Assembly: GCA_011523845.1 (NCBI GenBank)
Contig: WTFV01000215.1
Location: forward strand, 1 to 52,068
Reading direction: 5' to 3'
Source of the DNA: Acidobacteriota bacterium
Lineage (GTDB): Bacteria; Acidobacteriota; Vicinamibacteria; Vicinamibacterales; UBA8438
Length of the DNA: 52,068 nt
This document shows, piece by piece, positions 8,236-15,717 of this stretch. Below the pieces are notes generated by a model. The model was not told the origin of the DNA. It saw only the letters and a list, made by a program, of their open reading frames with translations, and made no database searches. Within the stretch, counting starts at the first letter, position 1. Each line of letters starts with the position of its first letter. Position numbers and translations under genes: made by a program.

Positions 8236-8955
8236 ATGCTCGACCGGGACCTGGCCGCCGTCTTGCTCACACGACGCTTTCCGCCGCGGAACCTCGTTCT
8301 CTTCGTCCTCCTTGTCTGCTTCGCTCCGGCCGGCTGTCGCGGGCTCCAGTGGGAGGACTACATGGAGGCCGCCTACCACGCCCGTCAGGACGGCCGCTAC
8401 CGAGAAGCCGAAGAGCTGCTGCTGGTAGCGGCCGACTTCGCCACCGCCTTCCCCGCGAACGACCTGCGCCGGGCGATGACGCTGAACGACCTCGCGGAAA
8501 TCTGCATTGCGGAAGCGCGCCATGCGGAAGCCGAGGTGCTCTACCGGCAGGCGACCGAGGTCATCGAGGCGGCGCTCGGCCCTGACCACCTCGATCTGGC
8601 GGCCCATCTCGCGATGGTCGCGGCGTTCTACGCCGCACAGGGGATCTACACCGAGGCGGAGCCGCGCTACGAGCGCGCCGTCGCCATCATGGAGCCGGCG
8701 CTCGGCTGGGCGCATCCCGACGTCGCCGACCACGTCGCCGCCCTGGCGTCCGTCTACTACCGCCAGGGGCTGCACTTCGAGGCCGAGCCGCTCTACGAAC
8801 GCTCGCTGGCAGTTCTCGAGCTCGCACTCGAGCCGGACAACGTGCGGCTGGCCGAGATCCTGGAGGAGTACGCCGGGCTGTTGCGGGCCACCAGCCGCGG
8901 TCTCGAGGCCGGACCGCTGGAAGCACGCGCCCGGCGGATCCGCGCGACGCCGTAG
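8236..8955 (+). CDS. Tetratricopeptide-repeat lipoprotein
   Basis: The 239-aa protein has an N-terminal lipoprotein signal (basic LTRRFPPRN, hydrophobic VLFVLLVCFAP, lipobox PAGC with acceptor Cys near residue 34). It then carries tandem kinesin-light-chain-type TPRs of about 42 residues (AEALYRQATEV-like, YEGRYEEA-like repeats: EAEVLYRQATEVIE, EAEPRYERAVAIME, EAEPLYERSLAVLE). TPR lipoproteins scaffold protein complexes at the cell envelope. I chose ATG 8236 over an in-frame start 24 codons upstream because it places the signal peptide at the N-terminus. A TATAAT box sits just 10 bp before this ATG (8221-8226), so the message may be nearly leaderless. Confidence 0.8.
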   Translation: MLDRDLAAVLLTRRFPPRNLVLFVLLVCFAPAGCRGLQWEDYMEAAYHARQDGRYREAEELLLVAADFATAFPANDLRRAMTLNDLAEICIAEARHAEAEVLYRQATEVIEAALGPDHLDLAAHLAMVAAFYAAQGIYTEAEPRYERAVAIMEPALGWAHPDVADHVAALASVYYRQGLHFEAEPLYERSLAVLELALEPDNVRLAEILEEYAGLLRATSRGLEAGPLEARARRIRATP

Positions 8956-8992
8956 GATCTCCCCCGAAGGATCCGTGGCACCGCCGGACAGT

Positions 8993-9096
8993 TACCGCCG
9001 CGGGTGCACGACATCGTTGTGAGATGACCGCCCCTGGCACTGTCGGGCCGGCGATTTCGGTGCCCACTTTCTTGTCGTGCACCCTACCGCCGCGGG
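8993..9096. repeat. Short MITE-like structure: inverted repeats inside direct repeats
   Basis: A 12-bp direct repeat TACCGCCGCGGG occurs at 8993-9004 and 9085-9096. Inside it lie perfect 11-bp inverted repeats, GGGTGCACGAC (9002-9012) and GTCGTGCACCC (9074-9084), about 60 bp apart. The structure fills the gap between the convergent TPR and BrxD-like genes and contains the latter's stop codon. It could be a miniature inverted-repeat element with target duplication, or a bidirectional hairpin terminator. Confidence 0.45.
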
Positions 9097-10499
9097 CGAG
9101 TGGAAACCGGCGGATGGATGTCCTTGTCGGCTCGATCCGACGCCGGCCGACCCGACCCGCCGGCAAGAGACCGCAACTCCCGCAACAGGCGTAACGGTCC
9201 CCTGCCCGACGCCCCGGCATCGTCCCCGGACTTCCTTTCCAGGTCGGCGTCTTCCTCGTACGTCGCATGAAACTCGTCGACCACCGTGTCAGGCGCCGAG
9301 CCGGGGTATATCCGCAGCAGATCCCATTCGTTGATCGCGGCCCTGACCTTGTAGCGCATGCGGGCCTGAACCCCGGCGCCGCCAGTCTTTCCCTCCAGCG
9401 GCGGAGCATCCCAGTCGTAGGCTTCGCTGTAGATCTTCCGCAGTCTGTCGATCGTGTCGTTCACGTCGTCTTCCGCCGGCGCGTTCAGCGGTACGTACGA
9501 CTGTTCCAGCAGGCGCATGCCCGCCTCGGCCAGGGCGGCGATGCCCGCGTACCTGCTCTTCGCCAGCCGCGGCCTCACGTGATTGCGATCCTTCTTGCCG
9601 CCGTCGGGACTGATGACGGCGGACGCGAAGTCGTCGGTCACCGTGCCGACGGCGACCAGGCCCGGGTACGACTCGACGGACTTTCCCATCCAGCGCGCCA
9701 GCTCGGCGTACGACCGGCCGCGCTGCAGGATGGAATACGACCCGATCAGCTCCATCTCGTCCAGGAGCACGACCCAGCCCTTGTAGCCGGCGCACTTGAT
9801 CAGCTCGATGGCGAAACGCAGGCGCTGCGGCGGCAACTCGGCGGCTCGGGGCGCACGGAAGGAACCGGACTGCTTCAGCCCGATCGAGGCCAACCCGCTC
9901 TTGACGTCCGAGACCCTTATCCGGTCTCCCGCCCAGAACGATTCGATCTTGCCGTTCAACTCGATGTCGTTCAGTCTTTCGTAGACGAGCAGGCTCGCCG
10001 GGAATATCCGGCTGAGCACGCCGCTGGAGGCGGCGGCCTCGGCCCACTGCAGGAAATCCGCGGAGGCCCGGGAACGCCAGTCCGTCACCAGACCCAGTTC
10101 CTCGATCAACCGTCCCTGGCGATCCGGCATCCGTCCGTTCTCGATCGCGGACCTGAACACCTTCCCGAGGTCGTAGAGCGGAGTCTCCTTGCTGACGGCG
10201 ACCCTGCTGCACACGAACCCCCGCGCGAGCGCCTGGCGCTCGAGATGCGCCAGCAGGTGCGACTTGCCCGCGCCGAAGTCCCCGGAGACCAGCATCCCCA
10301 GCGCGTCGCCCGCCGGTCCGCCGGCGCCCGCAGCCCCGGCCAGCAGAGCGGAGAACGCCTCTTCCACCCGCGGCTGGTTGCAGCCCAGCATCGCCACCGC
10401 ATCCCGGTTGGGCACGCCATTGCGCAGGGCCTCGATGGCGCGCCGCCTGGCCAGCCTCTCGTCCCGGTGGACCGCCATGTCTCCCGCCGCCCTCTTCAC
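9084..10499 (-). CDS. BrxD-like (DUF2791) P-loop ATPase
   Basis: The 471-aa ATPase resembles the BREX ATP-binding protein BrxD (DUF2791). The N-terminal helix RRRAIEALRNGVPN, Walker A GDFGAGKS (about 73-80), VAVSKETPLYDLGKVFRSAI, and Walker B WVVLLDEME (about 242-250) appear in that family's order. The GTG at 10499 overlaps the upstream TGA (GTGA), implying coupling. An internal ATG at 10478 with GGGAG just before it is an alternative. The C-terminal 40 residues are basic and low-complexity and end inside the repeat at 9074-9096. It is the last gene of a three-gene operon whose preceding gene looks like its ATPase-dead paralogue. No other BREX gene is nearby. Confidence 0.75.
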   Translation of the reverse strand: MKRAAGDMAVHRDERLARRRAIEALRNGVPNRDAVAMLGCNQPRVEEAFSALLAGAAGAGGPAGDALGMLVSGDFGAGKSHLLAHLERQALARGFVCSRVAVSKETPLYDLGKVFRSAIENGRMPDRQGRLIEELGLVTDWRSRASADFLQWAEAAASSGVLSRIFPASLLVYERLNDIELNGKIESFWAGDRIRVSDVKSGLASIGLKQSGSFRAPRAAELPPQRLRFAIELIKCAGYKGWVVLLDEMELIGSYSILQRGRSYAELARWMGKSVESYPGLVAVGTVTDDFASAVISPDGGKKDRNHVRPRLAKSRYAGIAALAEAGMRLLEQSYVPLNAPAEDDVNDTIDRLRKIYSEAYDWDAPPLEGKTGGAGVQARMRYKVRAAINEWDLLRIYPGSAPDTVVDEFHATYEEDADLERKSGDDAGASGRGPLRLLRELRSLAGGSGRPASDRADKDIHPPVSTRPRR

Positions 10500-11470
10500 G
10501 ACAGCCGAACCAGCGCCGCGACCGGATTGATCCGGTTCCTGTCCCGCACGTCGTCCATCACCCGGGTCTTCAGCGCTTCATAGATGCCGAAGCCCCTGGA
10601 ACGGGCGCCCGGCTCGTCGTCGACGAAGCCCGGACCGGTCGCCACCAGCATCAGGGTCCCGGCCAGCCGGTCGACGTCGTCCACGAACTCGCGCAGCAAT
10701 TCGTAGTGATCGACGGCCATGGCTCGCGTGTAGTACCGCAGGCCGTCCCTGGGGTTGCGGGCCACGGTCACGCGGCGGTTGTCCAGCAGCATGACCGTTC
10801 CGGCATGTCCCGCCTGACGGATCCAGTGGAGCGCGGATTCGATGCAGTGCCTGCCCGTGGTGCGGTTGATGCCGGTGTAGATGGAGAACTGGCGGACCGG
10901 GCCCACGCGCGTGTTGGCGCCGGTCAGCCAGTCCAGCAACGGCTGGCCGCCGTACTCGCCGTCGAAGCGGTGCCCTTCCTGCAGGCACAGTTGGGTCATG
11001 GCCACGCGAAAGTCCCTGGCCATGTTCGGGTTCCTGAAAACGCGCTCCTGTATCGCCGGCCTCATTTCGCTGAGCAGGAACTGCGACTCCAGGTCGTTGG
11101 CGCCGGCGATGGCGTCGAAGACATTGCCGTCGCCGCCGGGATCGACGCCCTCCACCGTGTACTGTCGTTCGGCCGCCAGGCGCAGGATCACGCGGCGCGC
11201 CAGGGAGCGCCATGGCACTTGCCGAGCCAGCGCGAAGAAGATGTCCTGCGGCATGTGGGCGCGCAGCCTGGCCGCGTCCAGCGAGACGAAGACGTAGTCG
11301 CGCGCCGCGCAGCGACCCGCCACGGCGTCCCGCAACCCGGGCAGCGCGTCGTCCGAGACCACGGCGAACTTGATGGAGGAGCCGCCATCCTTGATGAACG
11401 TGGACAGGTACTCGCCATCGACATGGCGCAGCCAGTCGTCGATCGGGATGGTGTTCGACGCGCTCGACAT
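10496..11470 (-). CDS. Degenerate BrxD-like pseudo-ATPase
   Basis: The 324-aa protein has the same overall layout as the BrxD-like ATPase downstream. Where a P-loop is expected it has IKDGGSSIKFAVV (about 26-38), which has a lysine but no GxGKS. Where Walker B is expected it has TVMLLDNRR (225-233) instead of LLDE. After it comes a matching region (HYELLREFVDDVDRLAGTLMLVATGPGFVDD) resembling the sensor region of the active protein. I infer an ATP-hydrolysis-dead partner or scaffold for the downstream ATPase. ATG 11470 overlaps the upstream stop as ATGA. The paralogy is my own reading of aligned motifs, not a search result. Confidence 0.6.
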   Translation of the reverse strand: MSSASNTIPIDDWLRHVDGEYLSTFIKDGGSSIKFAVVSDDALPGLRDAVAGRCAARDYVFVSLDAARLRAHMPQDIFFALARQVPWRSLARRVILRLAAERQYTVEGVDPGGDGNVFDAIAGANDLESQFLLSEMRPAIQERVFRNPNMARDFRVAMTQLCLQEGHRFDGEYGGQPLLDWLTGANTRVGPVRQFSIYTGINRTTGRHCIESALHWIRQAGHAGTVMLLDNRRVTVARNPRDGLRYYTRAMAVDHYELLREFVDDVDRLAGTLMLVATGPGFVDDEPGARSRGFGIYEALKTRVMDDVRDRNRINPVAALVRLS

Positions 11471-12273
11471 CAGCCGCCCTTCGTGAACCGGACGCCGTAA
11501 TACACGACGTCCTGGCCGTCGGGTCCGACGAAAGTGAACAGATCGCGTTTGGCCTGCCGCGTGCCGGAGGAGGCCGGGAAGGAGACGGTCGCCCCCTTCC
11601 TGGTGCGCGTGGGACCGCCGGCCTGCAGGCGGTACAGGTCCCTGGCGAAGTCCGTTCTGTCGTAGTCGCGGCCTGCACCGGGCAGGGAGGTCAACAGCCT
11701 GTAGATTCTGGCCAGGGGCACCACCCGCTGCCAGTCGTCCGGCATGAGGCGGCCCGAAGATTCGCCCTGCACGATGTCGGTGTAGACGGCGTACAGCGAT
11801 TCCAGGAAGGCGTCGGATCGGTGGCGGCTGCTCTTCTTCTGGTTCTTCAGCAGCAGATCGGCCAGGTATGACGGCCGGATGGCGGATACCTTCCTGCCGT
11901 CCATCCTGACCGCCCGATCGCGCGGCAGCAGGCGCACGATGGAAGGATGGGAAATCAGCCTGCCGTCCCGCTCGTGTATCTCCAGGCCCTTCCTCGCGGC
12001 GACGGCGCTCAGCTCGCCCGCGTATCGCTCCTCGAGGTAGCGCTCCTCCTGCTCGTCCGAAAAGGTCCACGATTCGACGGCGACGGCGACCGCCTGCATC
12101 AGACCGCTCAGGGAGGCGTCGAGATCGGTCCGGGCCCGCTTCATGCGAGCGACGTTTCCCTCCCGGGCCGCCTTCTGCAGACTCCTGGCCTGCTTGACGA
12201 GGCCGGCCGCCGATTCGAGCGCCGAGGCGGCGGCCTGCTCGACGTCGTCGAAGGCCTGTTCCAGATCACTCAC
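11470..12273 (-). CDS. Coiled-coil protein of the BrxD-like operon
   Basis: The start is GTG 12273, with GGAGG five bases upstream, giving 267 aa; upstream in-frame codons look non-coding. The first ~100 residues are alanine-rich helix typical of a coiled coil (DLEQAFDDVEQAAASALESA; VKQARSLQKAAREGN). The rest is mixed alpha/beta with basic patches (LLLKNQKKSSRHRS; YDRTDFARDLYRL) and ends VVYYGVRFTKGG. No catalytic motif is visible and I do not recognise the family. As first gene of the operon, overlapping the pseudo-ATPase gene by ATGA, it is probably the specific partner, target-recognition or effector subunit of that ATPase pair. Confidence 0.7.
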   Translation of the reverse strand: MSDLEQAFDDVEQAAASALESAAGLVKQARSLQKAAREGNVARMKRARTDLDASLSGLMQAVAVAVESWTFSDEQEERYLEERYAGELSAVAARKGLEIHERDGRLISHPSIVRLLPRDRAVRMDGRKVSAIRPSYLADLLLKNQKKSSRHRSDAFLESLYAVYTDIVQGESSGRLMPDDWQRVVPLARIYRLLTSLPGAGRDYDRTDFARDLYRLQAGGPTRTRKGATVSFPASSGTRQAKRDLFTFVGPDGQDVVYYGVRFTKGG

Positions 12274-12534
12274 CGATTCCTCCGCCCTCGGAACCTGCGC
12301 CCCTGCCGTCCGGTTCTGCACGTGCGATCCGCCACGGTGTCGTGCAGAGCTTATCCCAACCGGCGCTCGATTTTCGGCTCGACTCGGCGGCCTCGACGTC
12401 CAACCTTGGGCGATCGACCCGGTGACGCCGGGAGGCGTCTCCACCGCCGTGCTTCAACGCGCGCTTCCCGGGCGGCGGCACCTGTTCGGCGGCATCGAGG
12501 CGGACGCATACGAATGTGGAGGAAGGCGCTGGAC

Positions 12535-12738
12535 TTACGACGGAAGGCGGATGGCAATCTGGAAGAGAAGCCCGATCACCACCAGGACAAGCGCAAGAGT
12601 GGCGCCGGAGATCCACTTGAGCACGCGGATCTCGCCCACGACGTCGCCGATCTCCTCGGCCGCCGCCATTGCCTTCTCGGGCGCTGCGCCAGCGTCGAGA
12701 TGGGCATCCAGCGCACGCCGGGACACGAGCTTGTCCAT
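12535..12738 (-). CDS. Small coiled-coil, tail-anchored membrane protein
   Basis: The 67-aa product has a helical N-terminus (APEKAMAAAEEIGDVVGEIRVL) and one C-terminal membrane span (LALVLVVIGLLFQIAI). The layout, including KW at the membrane border, matches the protein at 2335-2613. It sits between the two halves of the defence island on the same strand. Whether it belongs to the system or is an independent DUF1640-like gene cannot be told. The ribosome site is weak. Confidence 0.6.
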   Translation of the reverse strand: MDKLVSRRALDAHLDAGAAPEKAMAAAEEIGDVVGEIRVLKWISGATLALVLVVIGLLFQIAIRLPS

Positions 12739-12801
12739 GCTTCGAGTCTACCGCCCCATGCCTGACCGATCAAATTGCGAGCATCGCGCCATCGCACCCG
12801 T

Positions 12802-12905
12802 CTCGACCGGTAGAACATCAGGGCTGCAGCGTTGCACCGCCTCGGCGTCGGCCTGGCCGATCGGGGCGCGCGCCTCGACCGGCAGGACATCAGGGCTGTA
12901 GCGTT
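12802..12905. repeat. 32-bp imperfect direct repeat at the 3' end of the 553-aa gene
   Basis: Copies at 12802-12833 and 12874-12905 match at 29 of 32 positions (CTCGACCGG, then ACATCAGGGCTG, then AGCGTT). The second copy spans the stop codon of the 12890-14551 gene; the first lies just beyond it. The pair may be a remnant of a tandem duplication of the gene's 3' end. Confidence 0.5.
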
Positions 12906-14551
12906 CCACGCACTTTCGCCTCGACCTTGTGGTCGATGCGGGCCACCGCCAGAAAGCGGAAGAACCGTTCCAAATCGACTTCAGGGGTGATCCGGGGCTC
13001 GCCCTCCAGCGCGATATGGGCCGCGCCCCCTTCCACCGTCAGCCTGTACTCGCCGCGCCCCAGACTGATGCGCGTCCGGATGCAGTCCCAACCGTGCGCC
13101 CGTGCCAGATCGAGAGCCGCCCGCGACTCCCTGGAACTCCAGACGGACCCGTTGCCGAACAGCTCGCGCAACGGCTTGATGCGGGCCGGAGAGGCGCCGA
13201 GATCGAGCCCGGAGCCGGCGAGCCGCTGCCCCATTCGCGCCATCCGGTGCGAGACCGCGGCGGAGAGTCCGGGGACGGCGCGCAGCCGGAGCGGCAGGCC
13301 CAGCCACCCGTCGCGCACGCCGAACAGCACCGCGGCGGCGAGCCGGTCCGCCTCGTGGAGCCGGTCGTTGTCGAAGTCGATGAGGTCCGCGCAGTCGCGG
13401 CGCAGGAAGAACAGGATCATGGCCCGCGCCAGGGACGTGGCGTGCCGCTCGAACAGCTCGCCCGCGGTGACGCCGGCCAGCCCGCGCAGCGAGACCAGCG
13501 TGTCGCGGAGCTTCCCGGCGCCGGCCTGCAGCCGGGCGTCGAGGGTCGTCGACGCCGCGTCGAGGTAGTCGAGCACGACATCCTCGGCATTGCCGGCGTC
13601 GCCGGCTTCCTTCCACGCCGCCAGCCGGTCGACGGCGCCCCAGAACAGGCGCTCCCGGGAGGCGTTCCGCACGCCGGCCGGATCGGTCGCCGACGCGCCT
13701 CTCTCGCCTGCGCCGGCCGGCGGCGACGAGCGGACAGATGCAACCGCGGCGTCCGAAGAAGTCGAAGCGCCACTCTCGCCGGCGGCGGTCGACCACCCGG
13801 CGGCGCCGCTTCGCATCCAGGCGCGGAGACCGGCGAGGATGGGCTCGTCGACCGGCGGCAGCGCCTCGTCCTCCGGATCGAAGGCGTGCCGGCACGCGCA
13901 GACCGCCAGATCGCCCCGATTGCCGGTCAGCAGCAGCATCGCCATGACGCCGCCCGCCGCGAGCGGGGCGTGCACCGGCGCCGGCCGCGGCGCCGGCCCG
14001 CCCGCCGGCGGCCACGGCGCGTCCGCCGTCCGGGTGAACAACGTCTTCGCGACCCGGCGGGCGACGTCCTGCAGAGGCACGTTGCCGAAGTCCTTCGCGT
14101 CCGCCTCGCACGCTCGACGATCCTCCTGCGAGCGGAAGACGACCGCTTCGATCCAGCTCGCCGGCAGGGGCGCGGGGACCAGGATCAACCGTTCGCTCCC
14201 GTCGAGCGCGTCCGGGAACCGCAGCTCGCGCAGGCCCCGACCCGCCGCCAGCACCGGCCCCGACAGGCCGCTCAGCCGGATCTCGACGACGGCCGGCCGC
14301 AGGTGCGCCGCTTCCTGCGTCGCCGAAGCGATCGCCCCGGCGGGCACCGTGTCGAAGAACAACGGAATCCAGCCGGGGAAACAGCCGAGGGTGTCCCGGT
14401 AGTACTTGTCGCCGAACCCGGCGGGCGGCATCACGAGACCCGCCGCCAGCATGTACATCAGGTTCAGGTGGTTGGTGACGAGCAGCCCCGACGCAGGCGG
14501 CCGCACCGGCGAGGGCTGGTCTTCGGATTCGAACAGCGTCTCGGTCGCCAT
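12890..14551 (-). CDS. Unrecognised 553-aa protein of the drmAB cluster
   Basis: Its ATG at 14551 overlaps the stop of the UvrD-like gene (ATGA), so it is firmly part of the drmA-drmB-helicase operon. The N-terminal ~190 residues include LMYMLAAGLVMPPAGFGDKYY and FPGWIPLFFDTVPAG. They are followed by an Ala/Pro linker, a central region with CACRHAFDPEDEALP, a second low-complexity linker (about 285-320) and a helical C-terminal half (FFLRRDCADLIDFDN; FGVRDGWLGLPLRLRAVPG). I see no nuclease, methylase, PLD or P-loop motif. In place and size it could take the role that DrmC or a specificity factor has in DISARM, but that is only positional inference. Confidence 0.8.
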   Translation of the reverse strand: MATETLFESEDQPSPVRPPASGLLVTNHLNLMYMLAAGLVMPPAGFGDKYYRDTLGCFPGWIPLFFDTVPAGAIASATQEAAHLRPAVVEIRLSGLSGPVLAAGRGLRELRFPDALDGSERLILVPAPLPASWIEAVVFRSQEDRRACEADAKDFGNVPLQDVARRVAKTLFTRTADAPWPPAGGPAPRPAPVHAPLAAGGVMAMLLLTGNRGDLAVCACRHAFDPEDEALPPVDEPILAGLRAWMRSGAAGWSTAAGESGASTSSDAAVASVRSSPPAGAGERGASATDPAGVRNASRERLFWGAVDRLAAWKEAGDAGNAEDVVLDYLDAASTTLDARLQAGAGKLRDTLVSLRGLAGVTAGELFERHATSLARAMILFFLRRDCADLIDFDNDRLHEADRLAAAVLFGVRDGWLGLPLRLRAVPGLSAAVSHRMARMGQRLAGSGLDLGASPARIKPLRELFGNGSVWSSRESRAALDLARAHGWDCIRTRISLGRGEYRLTVEGGAAHIALEGEPRITPEVDLERFFRFLAVARIDHKVEAKVRGTLQP

Positions 14552-15717
14552 CACCACTCCCCCCGCTGCAGCGTCTCGGGATCCCGCGGCAGGATGGCCT
14601 CGACGGCGCGGCCGGCGCCGCGCTTCATGAACAGGAACACGCGCTCCCGCGCCCGCGCGACCATGACGTAGAACCGCCGCCGGGCGGCGTCCGGGTCCCG
14701 CGGATCGACGCGGTGCTCGTCGACATCGGCCAGACACACCGCATCGAACTCCAGCCCCTTGCAGGCCTGCGCGTTGATGACCAGGATGCCGCCCTCGTCG
14801 AAGGCGACGGCCGGCCGGTGGGCGCCATGGAAGGTCTCGATCCTGGGGCGTGGATGATCCAGGGCGGCCTCTACGCCGCGCAGCATCTCGAAATACCGCT
14901 CGCGAACGCCGTTGTGCGGTGCGATGACGCCGACGAGCTGCCGGGGATCGCGATCCGCGAACGTCAGAATCGCCCTGCAGACCCGGTCGAGGTGCTCCGG
15001 CCGGTACACGTAGAGCTGCGGGACGTGACCCGCCTCCCGCGGCGGCAGATCCGGGGGCGGACTGGCCGGATCGCCGGTGTAGAACGCCCGCGCCAGCTTC
15101 GCCACCCGGTACTGGTTGCGGAAGTTGCGCCGGAGCTCGATCACGTCGTCCGTGTCGAGGTCCAGACAGGTCTCGATCTCCTGCCGGCTGCTGTTCAGCT
15201 CCGTGAGCTGCTGGTTCTGATCGGCCACGACGAAGAAGTCCTCGAAGCCGAGGTCGACGAGACTCGCGTAGAAGGCCGGCGGCATGTCCTGGCCCTCGTC
15301 GATGACGAGGAACGGGCGCGGACCGTCGTCTCCGTCCGGCGGCAACGCCTCGACGAGCTCCTCGATACGGCCCCAGTCCTCGGCCTCGAATCCTTGCGGG
15401 TTCGGCGGCAGGAGCGGAACCGGGCGCTTCGCGATCCGTTCGAACGCGGTCCGGAACCAGCGCTGCCACGTCTCGCCGGCGAGACCGTCGCCGTAGAGCT
15501 GGACGCTCGCCCGGTGGAGGAGATGATTGAAGACCAGGAAGCGGTAGTCGTCCCGCTCTCGATGATGACGGCGGGCGCGGATCAACGCGAGCACCGACTT
15601 GCCGGTGCCCGGGCCGCCGACGATCAGGTGCCGGCCCCGCCGGGGCAGGGCGCGCGCCGCCTCCTGCTCCTTGGTGAGGTCCTGGATGCCCGGCAGCTCG
15701 AACCTGCGCCTGGTCAT
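14551..15717 (-). CDS. Compact UvrD-like superfamily 1 helicase/ATPase
   Basis: The 388-aa protein carries the SF1 motifs in order: Q-motif region LTKEQEAA, Walker A GGPGTGKS (34-41), Walker B FLVIDEGQD (136-144), motif III VVADQNQQL, motif IV LRRNFRNQ, motif V NAQACKGLEFDAV and motif VI MVARARERVFLF. UvrD and Rep are about 700 aa; this one is half that length and lacks large 1B/2B insertions, so it is a stripped-down version as found in defence contexts. ATG 15717 overlaps the drmB stop (ATGA). Canonical DISARM does not include this gene. Confidence 0.85.
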   Translation of the reverse strand: MTRRRFELPGIQDLTKEQEAARALPRRGRHLIVGGPGTGKSVLALIRARRHHRERDDYRFLVFNHLLHRASVQLYGDGLAGETWQRWFRTAFERIAKRPVPLLPPNPQGFEAEDWGRIEELVEALPPDGDDGPRPFLVIDEGQDMPPAFYASLVDLGFEDFFVVADQNQQLTELNSSRQEIETCLDLDTDDVIELRRNFRNQYRVAKLARAFYTGDPASPPPDLPPREAGHVPQLYVYRPEHLDRVCRAILTFADRDPRQLVGVIAPHNGVRERYFEMLRGVEAALDHPRPRIETFHGAHRPAVAFDEGGILVINAQACKGLEFDAVCLADVDEHRVDPRDPDAARRRFYVMVARARERVFLFMKRGAGRAVEAILPRDPETLQRGEW

